Shown: piece by piece, positions 28,113 through 36,350 of the stretch
Layout: each line of letters opens with the position of its first letter
How positions within the stretch are numbered: position 1 is the stretch's first letter
Assembly (NCBI RefSeq): GCF_024211275.1
Contig: NZ_JAMLDX010000002.1
Span: 124,001-188,000 of the forward strand
DNA: 64,000 nt
Direction: 5' to 3'
From: Sphingomonas tagetis
GTDB taxonomy: Bacteria > Pseudomonadota > Alphaproteobacteria > Sphingomonadales > Sphingomonadaceae
Notes under the pieces: generated by a model
What the model saw: the letters and a program-made list of their open reading frames with translations, nothing else
What the model was told of the DNA's origin: nothing
The model's database searches: none
Made by a program: the position numbers and the translations under genes

Positions 28113-29287
28113 TTGGCCGCTCCGATCGGCGGAAACACACCCGACGGGGCGGGATACTCATCGGCCGGCTGCGTCACGACGCCCTCGATCCGCGCCACCG
28201 CATCGGCGACCGCTTCGGCATCCGGCAGCACGCGAAACACGCTGTCGTAACGCCGCTCATCGCCATGCTCGAGCCAGATCAGCTCGCCGCGCTCGCGCGC
28301 GAAATCCTTGCCCATGACATGGTTGGTCGAAGGCTCGATCCCCACCGCATAATGGCCGGCATGAAGGTTTTGCCACTCGAACATTGCCGGGAACTGGTCC
28401 TTGCGCGTCTCGACCTCGAACCCGAAACCGAGCGCCTCATTGACCAACGCCACGTTGACCTTGCCGGCGGCATCGGCGGCCATGTCATGCTGCCACACCT
28501 GCTCGTGGAAATTGACGATCGGCGCCGGCAGCGTGCGATAGCCCACACCCTGCTCGCGATACTTGCCCTCATGCGCCGCCCAGATCACGTCGCGGACCGG
28601 CGCGACATAGCGCGACCCCTCCGCCACCACCGGATGGCTGACATTGATGTGGTAGCAATACATATGCGGCGTGCGGTAAAAGCCGTGATTGACCACGCGG
28701 TCGGTCAGCCGGATCTCGTTGCCGCCGACATCCGCCTCGATCCGGCGGATCAGATGAAGATCCTCGCCGAACACCGTCGATTGCTGAACGATGCCCTCGG
28801 CCCACAGCACGCATTCGTCGCCGTCCCACGTCTCGCCATAGCCGGTCAGCTTCGCGGGAATCGTCCCCACGCGCCCATGCAGCGATGACGACACCTTCTC
28901 GCGCGGGCCGTAGAAATAATGCCCCGCCGGATCGTCATGCATGAACAGCACATGGTCGAGCCCGCAGGTAATCAGCAGGCCGGACATCGACCGGAACCAG
29001 CCCAGCCCGCCCTCGCCCTCATAATCATGCAACCCCGGATGCCGGAACCCCGACGGCGAGTGCCACCCCACCGCGCGCCCATTATGCTCGCACTCGGCGA
29101 TATCCATCGCGCGGTCGACCAGCACCGTGAAGCGCAGCCCCGATCCGGTGCGGAACTCGAGCTGCCGCACCCCGCGCTCGACTCCGTCGCCGAGCGTCGA
29201 GAGCCGCACGCCGGCAAATTGCGACAGGGAACCCGACCGCGCGGCAAGCTCGCGCCGGGCGATACGTTCGCCATATAGGTCAGGCAC
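28109..29287 (-). CDS. DUF4432 family protein (aldose-epimerase-like beta-sandwich)
   Basis: A 392-residue protein resembling galactose mutarotase-fold proteins of DUF4432. Seen are FRTGSGLRFTVLVDRAMDIAEC, GWHSPSGFRHPGLHDYEGEG, HGRVGTIPAK, MYCYHINVSHPVV, and EPSTNHVMGKDFARERGEL. In this family the His/Glu residues would handle anomeric chemistry; it is likely a sugar epimerase or mutarotase acting on the pathway substrate. First gene of the operon, about 90 bases from the divergent mutarotase start. No signal peptide, so cytoplasmic. Confidence 0.8.
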   Translation of the reverse strand: MPDLYGERIARRELAARSGSLSQFAGVRLSTLGDGVERGVRQLEFRTGSGLRFTVLVDRAMDIAECEHNGRAVGWHSPSGFRHPGLHDYEGEGGLGWFRSMSGLLITCGLDHVLFMHDDPAGHYFYGPREKVSSSLHGRVGTIPAKLTGYGETWDGDECVLWAEGIVQQSTVFGEDLHLIRRIEADVGGNEIRLTDRVVNHGFYRTPHMYCYHINVSHPVVAEGSRYVAPVRDVIWAAHEGKYREQGVGYRTLPAPIVNFHEQVWQHDMAADAAGKVNVALVNEALGFGFEVETRKDQFPAMFEWQNLHAGHYAVGIEPSTNHVMGKDFARERGELIWLEHGDERRYDSVFRVLPDAEAVADAVARIEGVVTQPADEYPAPSGVFPPIGAAK

Positions 29288-29301
29288 CCATCCGCTCCAT
29301 C

Positions 29302-29328
29302 TTATGTTGTAAGACGTATGATGTTTAA
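29302..29328. promoter_or_regulatory. Putative GntR/FCD operator between the DUF4432 operon and the mutarotase gene
   Basis: AT-rich island TTATGTTGTAAGACGTATGA in the 88-base divergent gap. It contains the TTGTA half-site and GTATGATG word seen near both GH28 genes. Position suggests a shared operator for the divergent promoters; which regulator binds is inference. Confidence 0.45.
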
Positions 29329-29375
29329 GGCAGGATGGGGCACCGCGTCAATCGATGCGATTGGAGATTGTCGAA

Positions 29376-29732
29376 ATGCCGCTCATCCGCCGCTGCTTCG
29401 CCGTCGATCTGCACGACGATCCCGAGCGGATCGCCGCCTATCGCAAATGGCACGAACCCGGCGGTCCGCCCGCCGCCGTCAACACCGCGATCCGCGCGGA
29501 TGGGGTTGAGTCGCTCGAAATCTGGTGGGCTGGCGACCGGCTGTTCATGGTGATGGAGCAGGACCCCGCCCGTGCGCCCGATCCTGAGACCAAACGTGCC
29601 CGCGACACCGCCGATCCCGACGTCGCCGCATGGGACGCGCTGATGGCGGGGTTTCAGAAGTCATTGCCGTTCGCACCCAATCAGACCTGGGTCGAGCTGG
29701 ACAGAATCTATTCGCTGGGCGAGCAGCCCTAA
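29376..29732 (+). CDS. L-rhamnose mutarotase family protein
   Basis: A 118-residue ferredoxin-like alpha/beta protein of the RhaM family, begun at the ATG at 29376 behind TTGGAG; an ATG at 29355 would add seven residues. Motifs: RRCFAVDLHDDPERIAAYRKWHE, SLEIWWAGDRLFMVMEQD and the Trp/Phe-rich end with PFAPNQTWVELDRIYSL. These proteins interconvert alpha and beta anomers of L-rhamnose or L-fucose in the cytoplasm, supplying the form used by the sugar dehydrogenase. Single gene opposite to the DUF4432 operon and convergent with the GntR gene. Confidence 0.85.
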   Translation: MPLIRRCFAVDLHDDPERIAAYRKWHEPGGPPAAVNTAIRADGVESLEIWWAGDRLFMVMEQDPARAPDPETKRARDTADPDVAAWDALMAGFQKSLPFAPNQTWVELDRIYSLGEQP

Positions 29733-29746
29733 AACCCACCCAACCC

Positions 29747-29853
29747 GTCACCCCGGCCTTGTGCCGGGGTCCACCAAGCCGCTTGTCGTGCCCGCTGAGC
29801 CTCCACGGGCAATGCCTGCCGCCCGGTGGACCCCGGCACAAGGCCGGGGTGAC
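29747..29853. repeat. Perfect 29-base inverted repeat, hairpin between convergent genes
   Basis: Left arm 29747-29775 (begins GTCACCCCGGCCTTGTGCC) and right arm 29825-29853 are exact reverse complements with a 49-base loop. It lies between the convergent mutarotase and GntR genes and could stop transcription both ways. The sequence type is one I associate with dispersed repeats of sphingomonad genomes (from memory). Confidence 0.8.
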
Positions 29854-29872
29854 GAGGGAAGTTCAAGGGCGA

Positions 29873-30607
29873 TCAACCCCGCGGCTGCGCCCTGCGCTTG
29901 TCCCACGACCCGGCGATATGCTCCCGCATCGCCGCCGACGCGCCATCCGCATCCCCGGCCGCGATCGCCTCATACACCTTGCGATGCGCCTCCTGCGTCG
30001 CCCGGACATGCTCGACCGACAGCTTGCCCGAATAGCCGTGGGTGCGCAGCGCTTCGGACTGGATGCCGTCGATGATCGCCTTGCTCAGCCGGTCGCCGGA
30101 CATGCGCATGATGATGTCGTGGAACTTGAGGTCCTCATGGACATAGGCCGAGGGCATCGCCACCAGCCCCTCCAGCTTCTCGATCTGCGCGGTCAGCTCG
30201 GCGACCGACTCGGGCGTCACATTCGCAGCCGCCTTCGCCGCCATCGCCGATTCCAGCAACGTGCGCACCTCCGACAGATTGTCGAGATAACGCAGCCCCT
30301 CTTCGCCCTGGAACAGTGCCGACAGGATCATCGGGTCGAGCATGTTCCACGCCCGCCCGTCGCGCACGATCGTGCCGCGCCCCTGCTGCGAGACCACCAG
30401 CCCCTTTTCGGTCAGCGCCGTCGTCGCCTCGCGCACCACGGTGCGGCTGACATCGTACATGTCGCACAGCATGTTCTCGGGCGGCAGCGCGGTGCCGATC
30501 GGATACGTGCCCATCACGATCGCGTTCACCAGATCCTCGACCACCGCGGTCGACAGGCGCGGGCGTCGGCGGACGCGTTGCGGGGCGGCGGCAGCTTCGT
30601 CGTTCAT
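29873..30607 (-). CDS. GntR family transcriptional regulator, FadR/FCD subfamily (regulator 1)
   Basis: A 244-residue regulator. The winged helix lies at residues ~25-80 (GTALPPENMLCDMYDVSRTV, VREATTALTEKGLVV, QGRGTIV), and the all-helical FCD effector domain follows with the metal-binding His/Asp pattern (VHEDLKFHDIIMRMSGD, HVRATQEAHRKVYEAI). FCD regulators usually bind small carboxylates or sugar acids such as galacturonate or gluconate. It is divergent from the enolase-superfamily gene, with an AT-rich palindrome-like site in between, so it probably controls itself, that unit and possibly the GH28 genes. Confidence 0.88.
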   Translation of the reverse strand: MNDEAAAAPQRVRRRPRLSTAVVEDLVNAIVMGTYPIGTALPPENMLCDMYDVSRTVVREATTALTEKGLVVSQQGRGTIVRDGRAWNMLDPMILSALFQGEEGLRYLDNLSEVRTLLESAMAAKAAANVTPESVAELTAQIEKLEGLVAMPSAYVHEDLKFHDIIMRMSGDRLSKAIIDGIQSEALRTHGYSGKLSVEHVRATQEAHRKVYEAIAAGDADGASAAMREHIAGSWDKRRAQPRG

Positions 30608-30704
30608 TCGCTTCTCTCGTTCTCGCCTTCTTGCGCCACGGATGGAACCGCAACCGCCGCAGCGTCAAGTCTCGGCAGCAACTGGGGGCTTGCGGATTTG
30701 GATA

Positions 30705-30725
30705 GATCATACATAATACAACTGG
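30705..30725. promoter_or_regulatory. Putative operator of FCD regulator 1
   Basis: GATCATACATAATACAACTG lies in the 161-base divergent gap between regulator 1 and the enolase-superfamily gene. On the other strand it reads TTGTATTATGTATG, two TTGTA-like half-sites, related to motifs at 13011, 22483, 29302 and 33227. Confidence 0.5.
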
Positions 30726-30768
30726 ACAGACAGGCGGCACGGCGCCTGGCGAGGGGATGCCGACGCGC

Positions 30769-31920
30769 ATGAAGATCACTGGTTATCGCAGCCTGACGAC
30801 GACGCACGACTGGGGCCGCCCGGTCGGCGATGTGAACGGCGTCGTGGCGTGCGGGATCACCGAGGTGCCGATCCTGATCCTCGAAACCGACGGCGGACTG
30901 ACCGGCATCGGCCTGGGCCAGCATGCGGATGTCGACCGCGTCTTCCCCGCTGTGGAAGGCAAGGATCCGCGCGCGGTCACCGCGCTCTACGATTCGATGC
31001 TCGCCCATGTCTTCAAGAGCGGCCATGCCGGCGCGACCTATGGCGCGATCGCCGCGGTCGACATGGCGCTGTGGGACCTGAAAGCCAAGATGGCGGACGA
31101 ACCGCTGTGGCGCACGCTCGGCGCGCTCGACCGTTTCGTGCCGGGCTATGCCTCGGGCCTGTGCTACGGGCTCGACGACGATGCCTTCGCCACCCATTAT
31201 CGCGGCTGGGCGGAGCGCGGCTTCGCATCGGCCAAGATCAAGGGCGGCAAGGATGTTGCGCGCGATATCGAACGGCTGCTCGCGGCGCGCGACATCCTCT
31301 CGGCCAACACCTCGCGTCCGGCGATGATGCTCGACGTCAATGAAGCGTGGAACGCCAAGCAGGCGATCCGCCACCTCGCCGAGATCGAGAAGCAGCTCGA
31401 CCTCACCTGGATCGAGGAGCCGGTGCGGCGCTGGGATGCTGCTGGTCTCGCGCGCATCTCGCGCGCATCTCGCGCGGCGGTCGCGACGGGCGAGAATCTG
31501 ACTGGCCTCGATCAGTTCGCGCCATTGTTCGATGCGAAGGCGGTCGATGTCGTCCAGACCGGCAGCGTGTGGGGCATCACGCATTTGCTGCGCGTCGCCG
31601 CAGCGGCGCATTCGCGCGACCTGCCCGTGTCGCCGGTCGGCTATGACTGCAATCCGTGCGCGCATGCCGCGGCGGCGCTGCCCAACATGATCGGGCTCGA
31701 GGTGCAGGACGTGAACTGGCCCGCCGGCCTCACGGTCGATCAGCAGATCGGCGACGGCGGCATCCGCCTCGGCGACGCCCCGGGGCTCGGCATCGAGCTC
31801 GACGAGGCGGCATTGACCAACGCCACTGCCGGGGGCTGGAACAGCAATGGCGGCCCGCATAAGCGCTCGCGCAAGGCTGGCCTCAGGCTGGTCCCCGACG
31901 GGCCGCTCGCCGCCGAATAA
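30769..31920 (+). CDS. Enolase-superfamily (mandelate racemase/muconate lactonizing) enzyme, probable sugar-acid dehydratase
   Basis: A 383-residue enzyme (from ATG 30769; an ATG at 30757 adds four residues). Barrel features: FASAKIKGGKDV with a KxK pair, MLDVNEAW (metal Asp), LTWIEEPVRRW (metal Glu) and VATGENLTG (third Glu). In place of the usual His near the C-terminal end of the barrel the sequence is SPVGYDCNPCAHAAA, so the general acid-base partner may differ. Likely dehydrates an aldonic/uronic acid or racemises it. Divergent from FCD regulator 1 and followed after 35 bases by an MFS transporter, making a plausible transport-plus-catabolism pair. Confidence 0.82.
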   Translation: MKITGYRSLTTTHDWGRPVGDVNGVVACGITEVPILILETDGGLTGIGLGQHADVDRVFPAVEGKDPRAVTALYDSMLAHVFKSGHAGATYGAIAAVDMALWDLKAKMADEPLWRTLGALDRFVPGYASGLCYGLDDDAFATHYRGWAERGFASAKIKGGKDVARDIERLLAARDILSANTSRPAMMLDVNEAWNAKQAIRHLAEIEKQLDLTWIEEPVRRWDAAGLARISRASRAAVATGENLTGLDQFAPLFDAKAVDVVQTGSVWGITHLLRVAAAAHSRDLPVSPVGYDCNPCAHAAAALPNMIGLEVQDVNWPAGLTVDQQIGDGGIRLGDAPGLGIELDEAALTNATAGGWNSNGGPHKRSRKAGLRLVPDGPLAAE

Positions 31921-31955
31921 GAAGACGCAAAGCAGAACAAGACCACTGGAGAGCA

Positions 31956-33218
31956 ATGATGGCCACGGCCGCAGCGACCACCCCGTCCTATGTGCTCGGC
32001 CCGCAGCGCATGAAGCTGCAGCTGTCGCTGATGGTCAATTTCTTCCTGCTGATGGCGCTCTACAGTGGCGTGCTCGGCGTGCTCCTGCCCAACCAGATCG
32101 CCGAGCTCGACGAAGGGTCTAAAGCCAACAACCTCGCCCTCATCTTCTTCATCACCTCGATCTTCTCGACGCTCACCACCCCGATCGCCGGCGCGCTGTC
32201 GGACCGCACGCGCAGCCGCTGGGGCCGCCGCTCGCCGTGGATCGCAATCGCCTCGCTGATCGGTTCGCTCGCGCTGTTTGGCGTGTCGTGGATGACCAGC
32301 TTCTGGTCGCTGATGGTGCTGTGGGTGATGGCGGCGGTCGCCTATAATTCGATGCAGCCCGCGATGACGACGCTGATCGCCGACCGCTTCGCGCCGGAGA
32401 CGCGCGGCGGCGTATCGGGGATCGTCGGCGCGGGCATGACCGCCGGCCTCACCGCCGGCACCGTCGTCGCCGGCTATCTCGCGGGCGAACGCGTGCTCGC
32501 CTATGGCCTGTTCGCCGGCGCCATCGCCGCCTCCTGCCTCGCCTTCGTCGCGCTCAACCGCGAGCCGCCGAGCGACGCCCTGCCCCGCCGCCCGATCCAT
32601 TGGGGTGAGTTCCTCAAGGGCTTCTGGATCAGCCCGCGCGAGCATCCCGATTTCGCCTGGGCCTTCGCCAGCCGCTTCTTCATCTATATGGGCTATCAGG
32701 CGGTCGCGGCGTATCTGCTCTACATCCTGCGCGACTATATCGGTCTCGGGAACGCCGAGTCGAATATCGCCATCGCCAACATGGCGATCGTCACGTTGAT
32801 CTGTCTGGTCGCATCCTCGCTCATTTCCGGCTGGCTCTCCGACAAGTTCCAGGCGCGCAAGCCGTTCGTGATTCTCGGCAGCCTGATCATGGGCTGCGCG
32901 ATGGTCGCCCCGCTGGCGCTGCCCAACATGCAGGGCATGTGGATCTATGCCGCGATCATCGGCGTCGGCTACGGCATGTTCATGTCGATCGACATGGCGC
33001 TGATGACTCAGGTGCTGCCCAAGAGCGCGCTGGGCGACGAGGGCAAGGACCTCGGCATCCTCACCACCGCGGTCAACATCCCGCAGATCATCAGCCCGGT
33101 GATGGCCGCGGTGCTGCTCAGCGCGTTCGGCAACGATTACCGCACGATCTTCTGGGCGGCGGTGATCTTCGTGTTCGGCTCGGCGATCTGCGTCTTTCCG
33201 ATCAAGTCGGTGCGCTAA
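31956..33218 (+). CDS. MFS transporter
   Basis: A 420-residue inner-membrane permease with about 12 helices. The cytoplasmic loop ALSDRTRSRWGRRSPWI after helix 2-3 is the MFS signature A region, similar to the sugar:cation (GPH-like) side of the superfamily. It has two six-helix halves separated by a soluble loop (NREPPSDALPRRPIHWGE). Behind GGAGAGCA and co-directional with the enolase-superfamily enzyme, so it probably imports the corresponding sugar acid or oligosaccharide from the periplasm after passage through the TonB receptor encoded next. Confidence 0.85.
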   Translation: MMATAAATTPSYVLGPQRMKLQLSLMVNFFLLMALYSGVLGVLLPNQIAELDEGSKANNLALIFFITSIFSTLTTPIAGALSDRTRSRWGRRSPWIAIASLIGSLALFGVSWMTSFWSLMVLWVMAAVAYNSMQPAMTTLIADRFAPETRGGVSGIVGAGMTAGLTAGTVVAGYLAGERVLAYGLFAGAIAASCLAFVALNREPPSDALPRRPIHWGEFLKGFWISPREHPDFAWAFASRFFIYMGYQAVAAYLLYILRDYIGLGNAESNIAIANMAIVTLICLVASSLISGWLSDKFQARKPFVILGSLIMGCAMVAPLALPNMQGMWIYAAIIGVGYGMFMSIDMALMTQVLPKSALGDEGKDLGILTTAVNIPQIISPVMAAVLLSAFGNDYRTIFWAAVIFVFGSAICVFPIKSVR

Positions 33219-33226
33219 TCCGCAAA

Positions 33227-33252
33227 CTTGTAATACATGTTATGTCATTTGA
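33227..33252. promoter_or_regulatory. AT-rich operator-like motif upstream of the TonB-dependent receptor
   Basis: ACTTGTAATACATGTTATGT in the 93-base gap before the receptor gene. It has the TTGTA half-site and an ATACATGT core like the site near regulator 1. A short hairpin CCAGCGTCCAACGCTGG follows at about 33253-33270. The regulator is presumed to be FCD regulator 1. Confidence 0.4.
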
Positions 33253-33311
33253 CTCCAGCGTCCAACGCTGGCATTAGTCACACTAATCAATATTTCTTGG
33301 AGGGGATTCCC

Positions 33312-36074
33312 ATGCGGCAACGTCTCGTATTTCGCCGTTCACTGTTTCTCGCTGCTGCTGGCAGCGCGCTGATCACCGCGCCGGCACTGGCGCAGGACAC
33401 GCCCGCCGCCGCCCCGGCGGAGGAAGAGGAGGCGATCGTCGTCACCGGCATCCGCGCTGCGGAGCGCGCCGCGATCGACATCAAGCGCAACTCGGTCTCG
33501 GTGGTCGATTCGATCGTCGCCGAGGATCTCGGCAAGCTGCCCGACCAGAATGTCGCCGAATCGCTCCAGCGCATCACCGGCGTGACGATCGAGCGCAACC
33601 GCGGCGAAGGCCGCTTCGTCACCGTTCGCGGCTTCGGGCCCAAGTTCAACGCGGTCACCGTCAACGGCCGCACGCTCGCCACCGACAATAACGGCCGCGA
33701 ATTCTCGTTCGACGTGATCCCGTCGGAGGTCATCTCGGGCGCCGACGTGTACAAGTCGCCGCAGGCGAACTTCATGGGCTCGTCGATCGGCGCGACGATC
33801 AACGTCAAGACGCTGCGTCCGCTCGACCAGAAGGAAGGCTTCAAGGTCGCCGCTTCGGCCACCGGCATGTATTCGGAACTGGCGAAGAGCTGGAACCCGG
33901 AATTCTCCGGCGTCGCCAGCTGGAAGAATGAATCCGGCAGCTTCGGCGTCGCGCTCGCCGGCGTCTATTCCGAGCAGGAAAGCCGCTACGACGAATTCAC
34001 CATCGGCGCGGGCCATGTGAAGCGCGGCAGCCTCGCCGCCAACGCCGCCGCCGGCCGCCCCGCCAACGAATATTGGTTCGGCCGACTCGCCGCGGGCGTG
34101 ACGCCGTTCACCGGCGTCGATGCTCCGTCGAACCTGTCGCCCTTCTTCTTCGAACGCGACCTGACGCGCTGGGCCGTCAACGGCTCGGTGCAGATGCGCC
34201 CGAGCGAGACGCTGACCGTCACGGTCGACACGCTCTATTCGCGCGCGCGCTTCCGCGAGCAGCAGACCGGCCTCGCCTATGACTTCTCCGGCGGCACGCT
34301 GGCCGAGCATGTCGTGTCGGGCGGCAGCATCGTCAACGGCGTGCAGACCGGCGGCAAGACGCTGTACCAGCGCGTCACCGGCGGCTTCGTCGATCAGATC
34401 ATCCAGTATGACGACCGCAACGTGACCACCGACCAGTTCGGCATCAACATCGACTGGAACCCTACCGACACGCTGCGCGTCCGCCTCGACGGCTCGGTCT
34501 CCGACGCGCGCCGCCGCGGCAAGGAGAACAACCTCTTCACCACCATCCGCCGCAAGAATATCGACTATTCCTACGATCGGCGCAGCGGCAGCCCGATCTA
34601 CGACTACACGCTGTCCAGCCCCAACTATGCCAACGCGGCGACCAGCTCGCAGGGCATCACCGCGCATTATTACATCTGGGGCGGCGGTTCGAACATCGAC
34701 GACGAGATCGAGGAATATAAGGCAGACGTCGAATGGAACCCGGGCAAGGGCGACCTGACCTTCTATGCCGGCCTGTTCAAGCAGAGCCGCATCAAGACGA
34801 TCACCGCCGACGAAATGCCGTTCGGTGAGCAATGCGCCTATTGCGGATCGGACCGCGTCCTTCCCGCCGCCCTGTTCTCGCCCACCAACCGCAACTTCTT
34901 CGAGGGCAGCGGCGGCAACATCTTGCGCGACTGGGTGATCTACGACCCGCGCGCGCTGGTGCTTCAGGTCGATCAGTTCGCGACCGCCGACGGCCGCACC
35001 TTCAACCCGGCCACGCCGTCGGCCTCGGCTTCGTCGCAGGTCAACGAGAAGGTCTGGGGCGGCTATCTCATGGCGTCGCTCGACACCGAAGTCGGCGGCC
35101 TGCCGCTCGCGGTGAATGTCGGCCTGCGTTACGAGGATACCGACTATACCTCGGCCGGCGCCTCGCGCACCATCCTCAGCGCCGTCCCGAACGGTCAGGG
35201 CCAGAACATCATCACCGTCTCGCCGATCGTCCCGGTCAGCTTCCGCGGCAAGTATCGCGACTGGCTGCCCTCGCTCAACGCGCGGCTCAACCTGACCGAC
35301 GACCTGCTGGTCCGCATCGCCGCGTCGAAGGTGATGACGCGCCCGACGCTGTCGGACCTGTCGCCGCGCCAGACGATCCAGACCAACCCCGGCAACGAGA
35401 CGATCCGCCGCGGCAACCCCGACCTTCAGCCGTTCCGCGCGAACCAGGTCGAGGGCGGCGTCGAATGGTATTTCGCCCCCGGCTCGCTGATCTCGGCGGC
35501 GGCGTTCTACAAGGACATCCAGTCCTTCGTGACGCTGACGACCTCACCCCAGCGCGTCGACCAGGTCACCTTCCAGGTCACCGTGCCCAGCAACGGCGCC
35601 GGTGCGGTCGTGAAGGGCTTCGAGATCGGCTATCGCCAGTCGTTCGACAACTGGCTGCCCGCCCCGTTCGACGGCTTCGGCGTGCAGGCGAGCTACAACT
35701 TCACCGACTCGAACGCAGAATATCGCAACGCGGTCGCCAACGTGACGTTCGGGCTCGAGGGGCTGTCGAAGAACTCGTACAGCCTCGTCGGCTTCTACGA
35801 GAAATACGGCCTCACCGCACGCGTCGCCTACACCTATCGCGACAACTTCCTGCAGATCGCGTCGGGCCGTAACGGCGAGCCGGAATATTTCGACGCCTAT
35901 GGCCAGCTCGATGTCGGCGTTTCCTACGACATCACGAAGAACTTCACGGTCTTCGCCGATGCGGTGAACCTCAACAATGCCAAGGAGTTCATCTACTCGG
36001 TGAGCGAAGACCGCACCAAGGAATACCGCACCACCGGCCGACGTATCTCGGCCGGCGTCAGAACGCGCTTCTGA
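33312..36074 (+). CDS. TonB-dependent outer-membrane receptor
   Basis: A 920-residue receptor beginning at ATG 33312 behind TTGGAGGGG. A signal peptide (SLFLAAAGSALITAPALAQ) is followed by a TonB box region (EEAIVVTGIRA), the plug (KLPDQNVAESLQRITGVTIERN, VTVRGFGPKFNAVTVNGRT, SIGATINVKTLRPL) and a long beta-barrel ending in an aromatic residue (ISAGVRTRF). The QRITG...GRTLA type is that of sphingomonad/Caulobacter oligosaccharide receptors. Expected role: energised uptake of pectin oligosaccharides. It is the only such receptor in the window. A repeat and a terminator follow. Confidence 0.93.
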   Translation: MRQRLVFRRSLFLAAAGSALITAPALAQDTPAAAPAEEEEAIVVTGIRAAERAAIDIKRNSVSVVDSIVAEDLGKLPDQNVAESLQRITGVTIERNRGEGRFVTVRGFGPKFNAVTVNGRTLATDNNGREFSFDVIPSEVISGADVYKSPQANFMGSSIGATINVKTLRPLDQKEGFKVAASATGMYSELAKSWNPEFSGVASWKNESGSFGVALAGVYSEQESRYDEFTIGAGHVKRGSLAANAAAGRPANEYWFGRLAAGVTPFTGVDAPSNLSPFFFERDLTRWAVNGSVQMRPSETLTVTVDTLYSRARFREQQTGLAYDFSGGTLAEHVVSGGSIVNGVQTGGKTLYQRVTGGFVDQIIQYDDRNVTTDQFGINIDWNPTDTLRVRLDGSVSDARRRGKENNLFTTIRRKNIDYSYDRRSGSPIYDYTLSSPNYANAATSSQGITAHYYIWGGGSNIDDEIEEYKADVEWNPGKGDLTFYAGLFKQSRIKTITADEMPFGEQCAYCGSDRVLPAALFSPTNRNFFEGSGGNILRDWVIYDPRALVLQVDQFATADGRTFNPATPSASASSQVNEKVWGGYLMASLDTEVGGLPLAVNVGLRYEDTDYTSAGASRTILSAVPNGQGQNIITVSPIVPVSFRGKYRDWLPSLNARLNLTDDLLVRIAASKVMTRPTLSDLSPRQTIQTNPGNETIRRGNPDLQPFRANQVEGGVEWYFAPGSLISAAAFYKDIQSFVTLTTSPQRVDQVTFQVTVPSNGAGAVVKGFEIGYRQSFDNWLPAPFDGFGVQASYNFTDSNAEYRNAVANVTFGLEGLSKNSYSLVGFYEKYGLTARVAYTYRDNFLQIASGRNGEPEYFDAYGQLDVGVSYDITKNFTVFADAVNLNNAKEFIYSVSEDRTKEYRTTGRRISAGVRTRF

Positions 36075-36081
36075 TGTAGCG

Positions 36082-36161
36082 CGGCACCGGCCCGCTCCCC
36101 CACCCGGCCACCCACGTCAGTATCCTTGATGGGTGGTCGGGTAGGGAGCGGGCCGGCACCG
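36082..36161. repeat. Dispersed palindromic repeat, copy 2 (after the TonB receptor gene)
   Basis: An imperfect inverted repeat: left arm near 36082-36113 (CGGCACCGGCCCGCTCCCCC...) and right arm near 36130-36161, with the loop word CAGTATCCT. The left arm and loop are nearly identical to 2331-2376, more than 40 bases apart from one or two changes, while the right arm has diverged. Confidence 0.75.
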
Positions 36162-36227
36162 CAACCGGTTCGGCTTGCCGAACCAACAAAGGCACCCCCC
36201 TTCGCTCCCTCCCCGGAGCGAAAATCT

Positions 36228-36271
36228 GCGCCCCGGCACGCCGCAACACGTGCCGGGGCGCCTCCTTTTTC
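36228..36271 (+). terminator. Rho-independent terminator after the TonB receptor gene
   Basis: GCGCCCCGGCAC (36228-36239) pairs with GTGCCGGGGCGC (36250-36261) around a 10-base loop and is followed by CTCCTTTTTC. It lies about 155 bases after the receptor stop and before FCD regulator 2. Confidence 0.75.
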
Positions 36272-36292
36272 GGACGTCCGAATTTGCCGGAT

Positions 36293-36311
36293 GGAAAAGT
36301 AGTATTTTTCC
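36293..36311. promoter_or_regulatory. Operator-like inverted repeat upstream of FCD regulator 2
   Basis: GGAAAAGTAGTATTTTTCC has 6-base arms (GGAAAA / TTTTCC) around a 7-base core and contains TAGTAT, shared with AT-rich motifs before GH127 (37103) and before GH140 (55210). It may be an autoregulatory site of regulator 2. Confidence 0.5.
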
Positions 36312-36350
36312 CCGCATAAGAGCGCGAACAGCCACGATCGGACGCGACGC

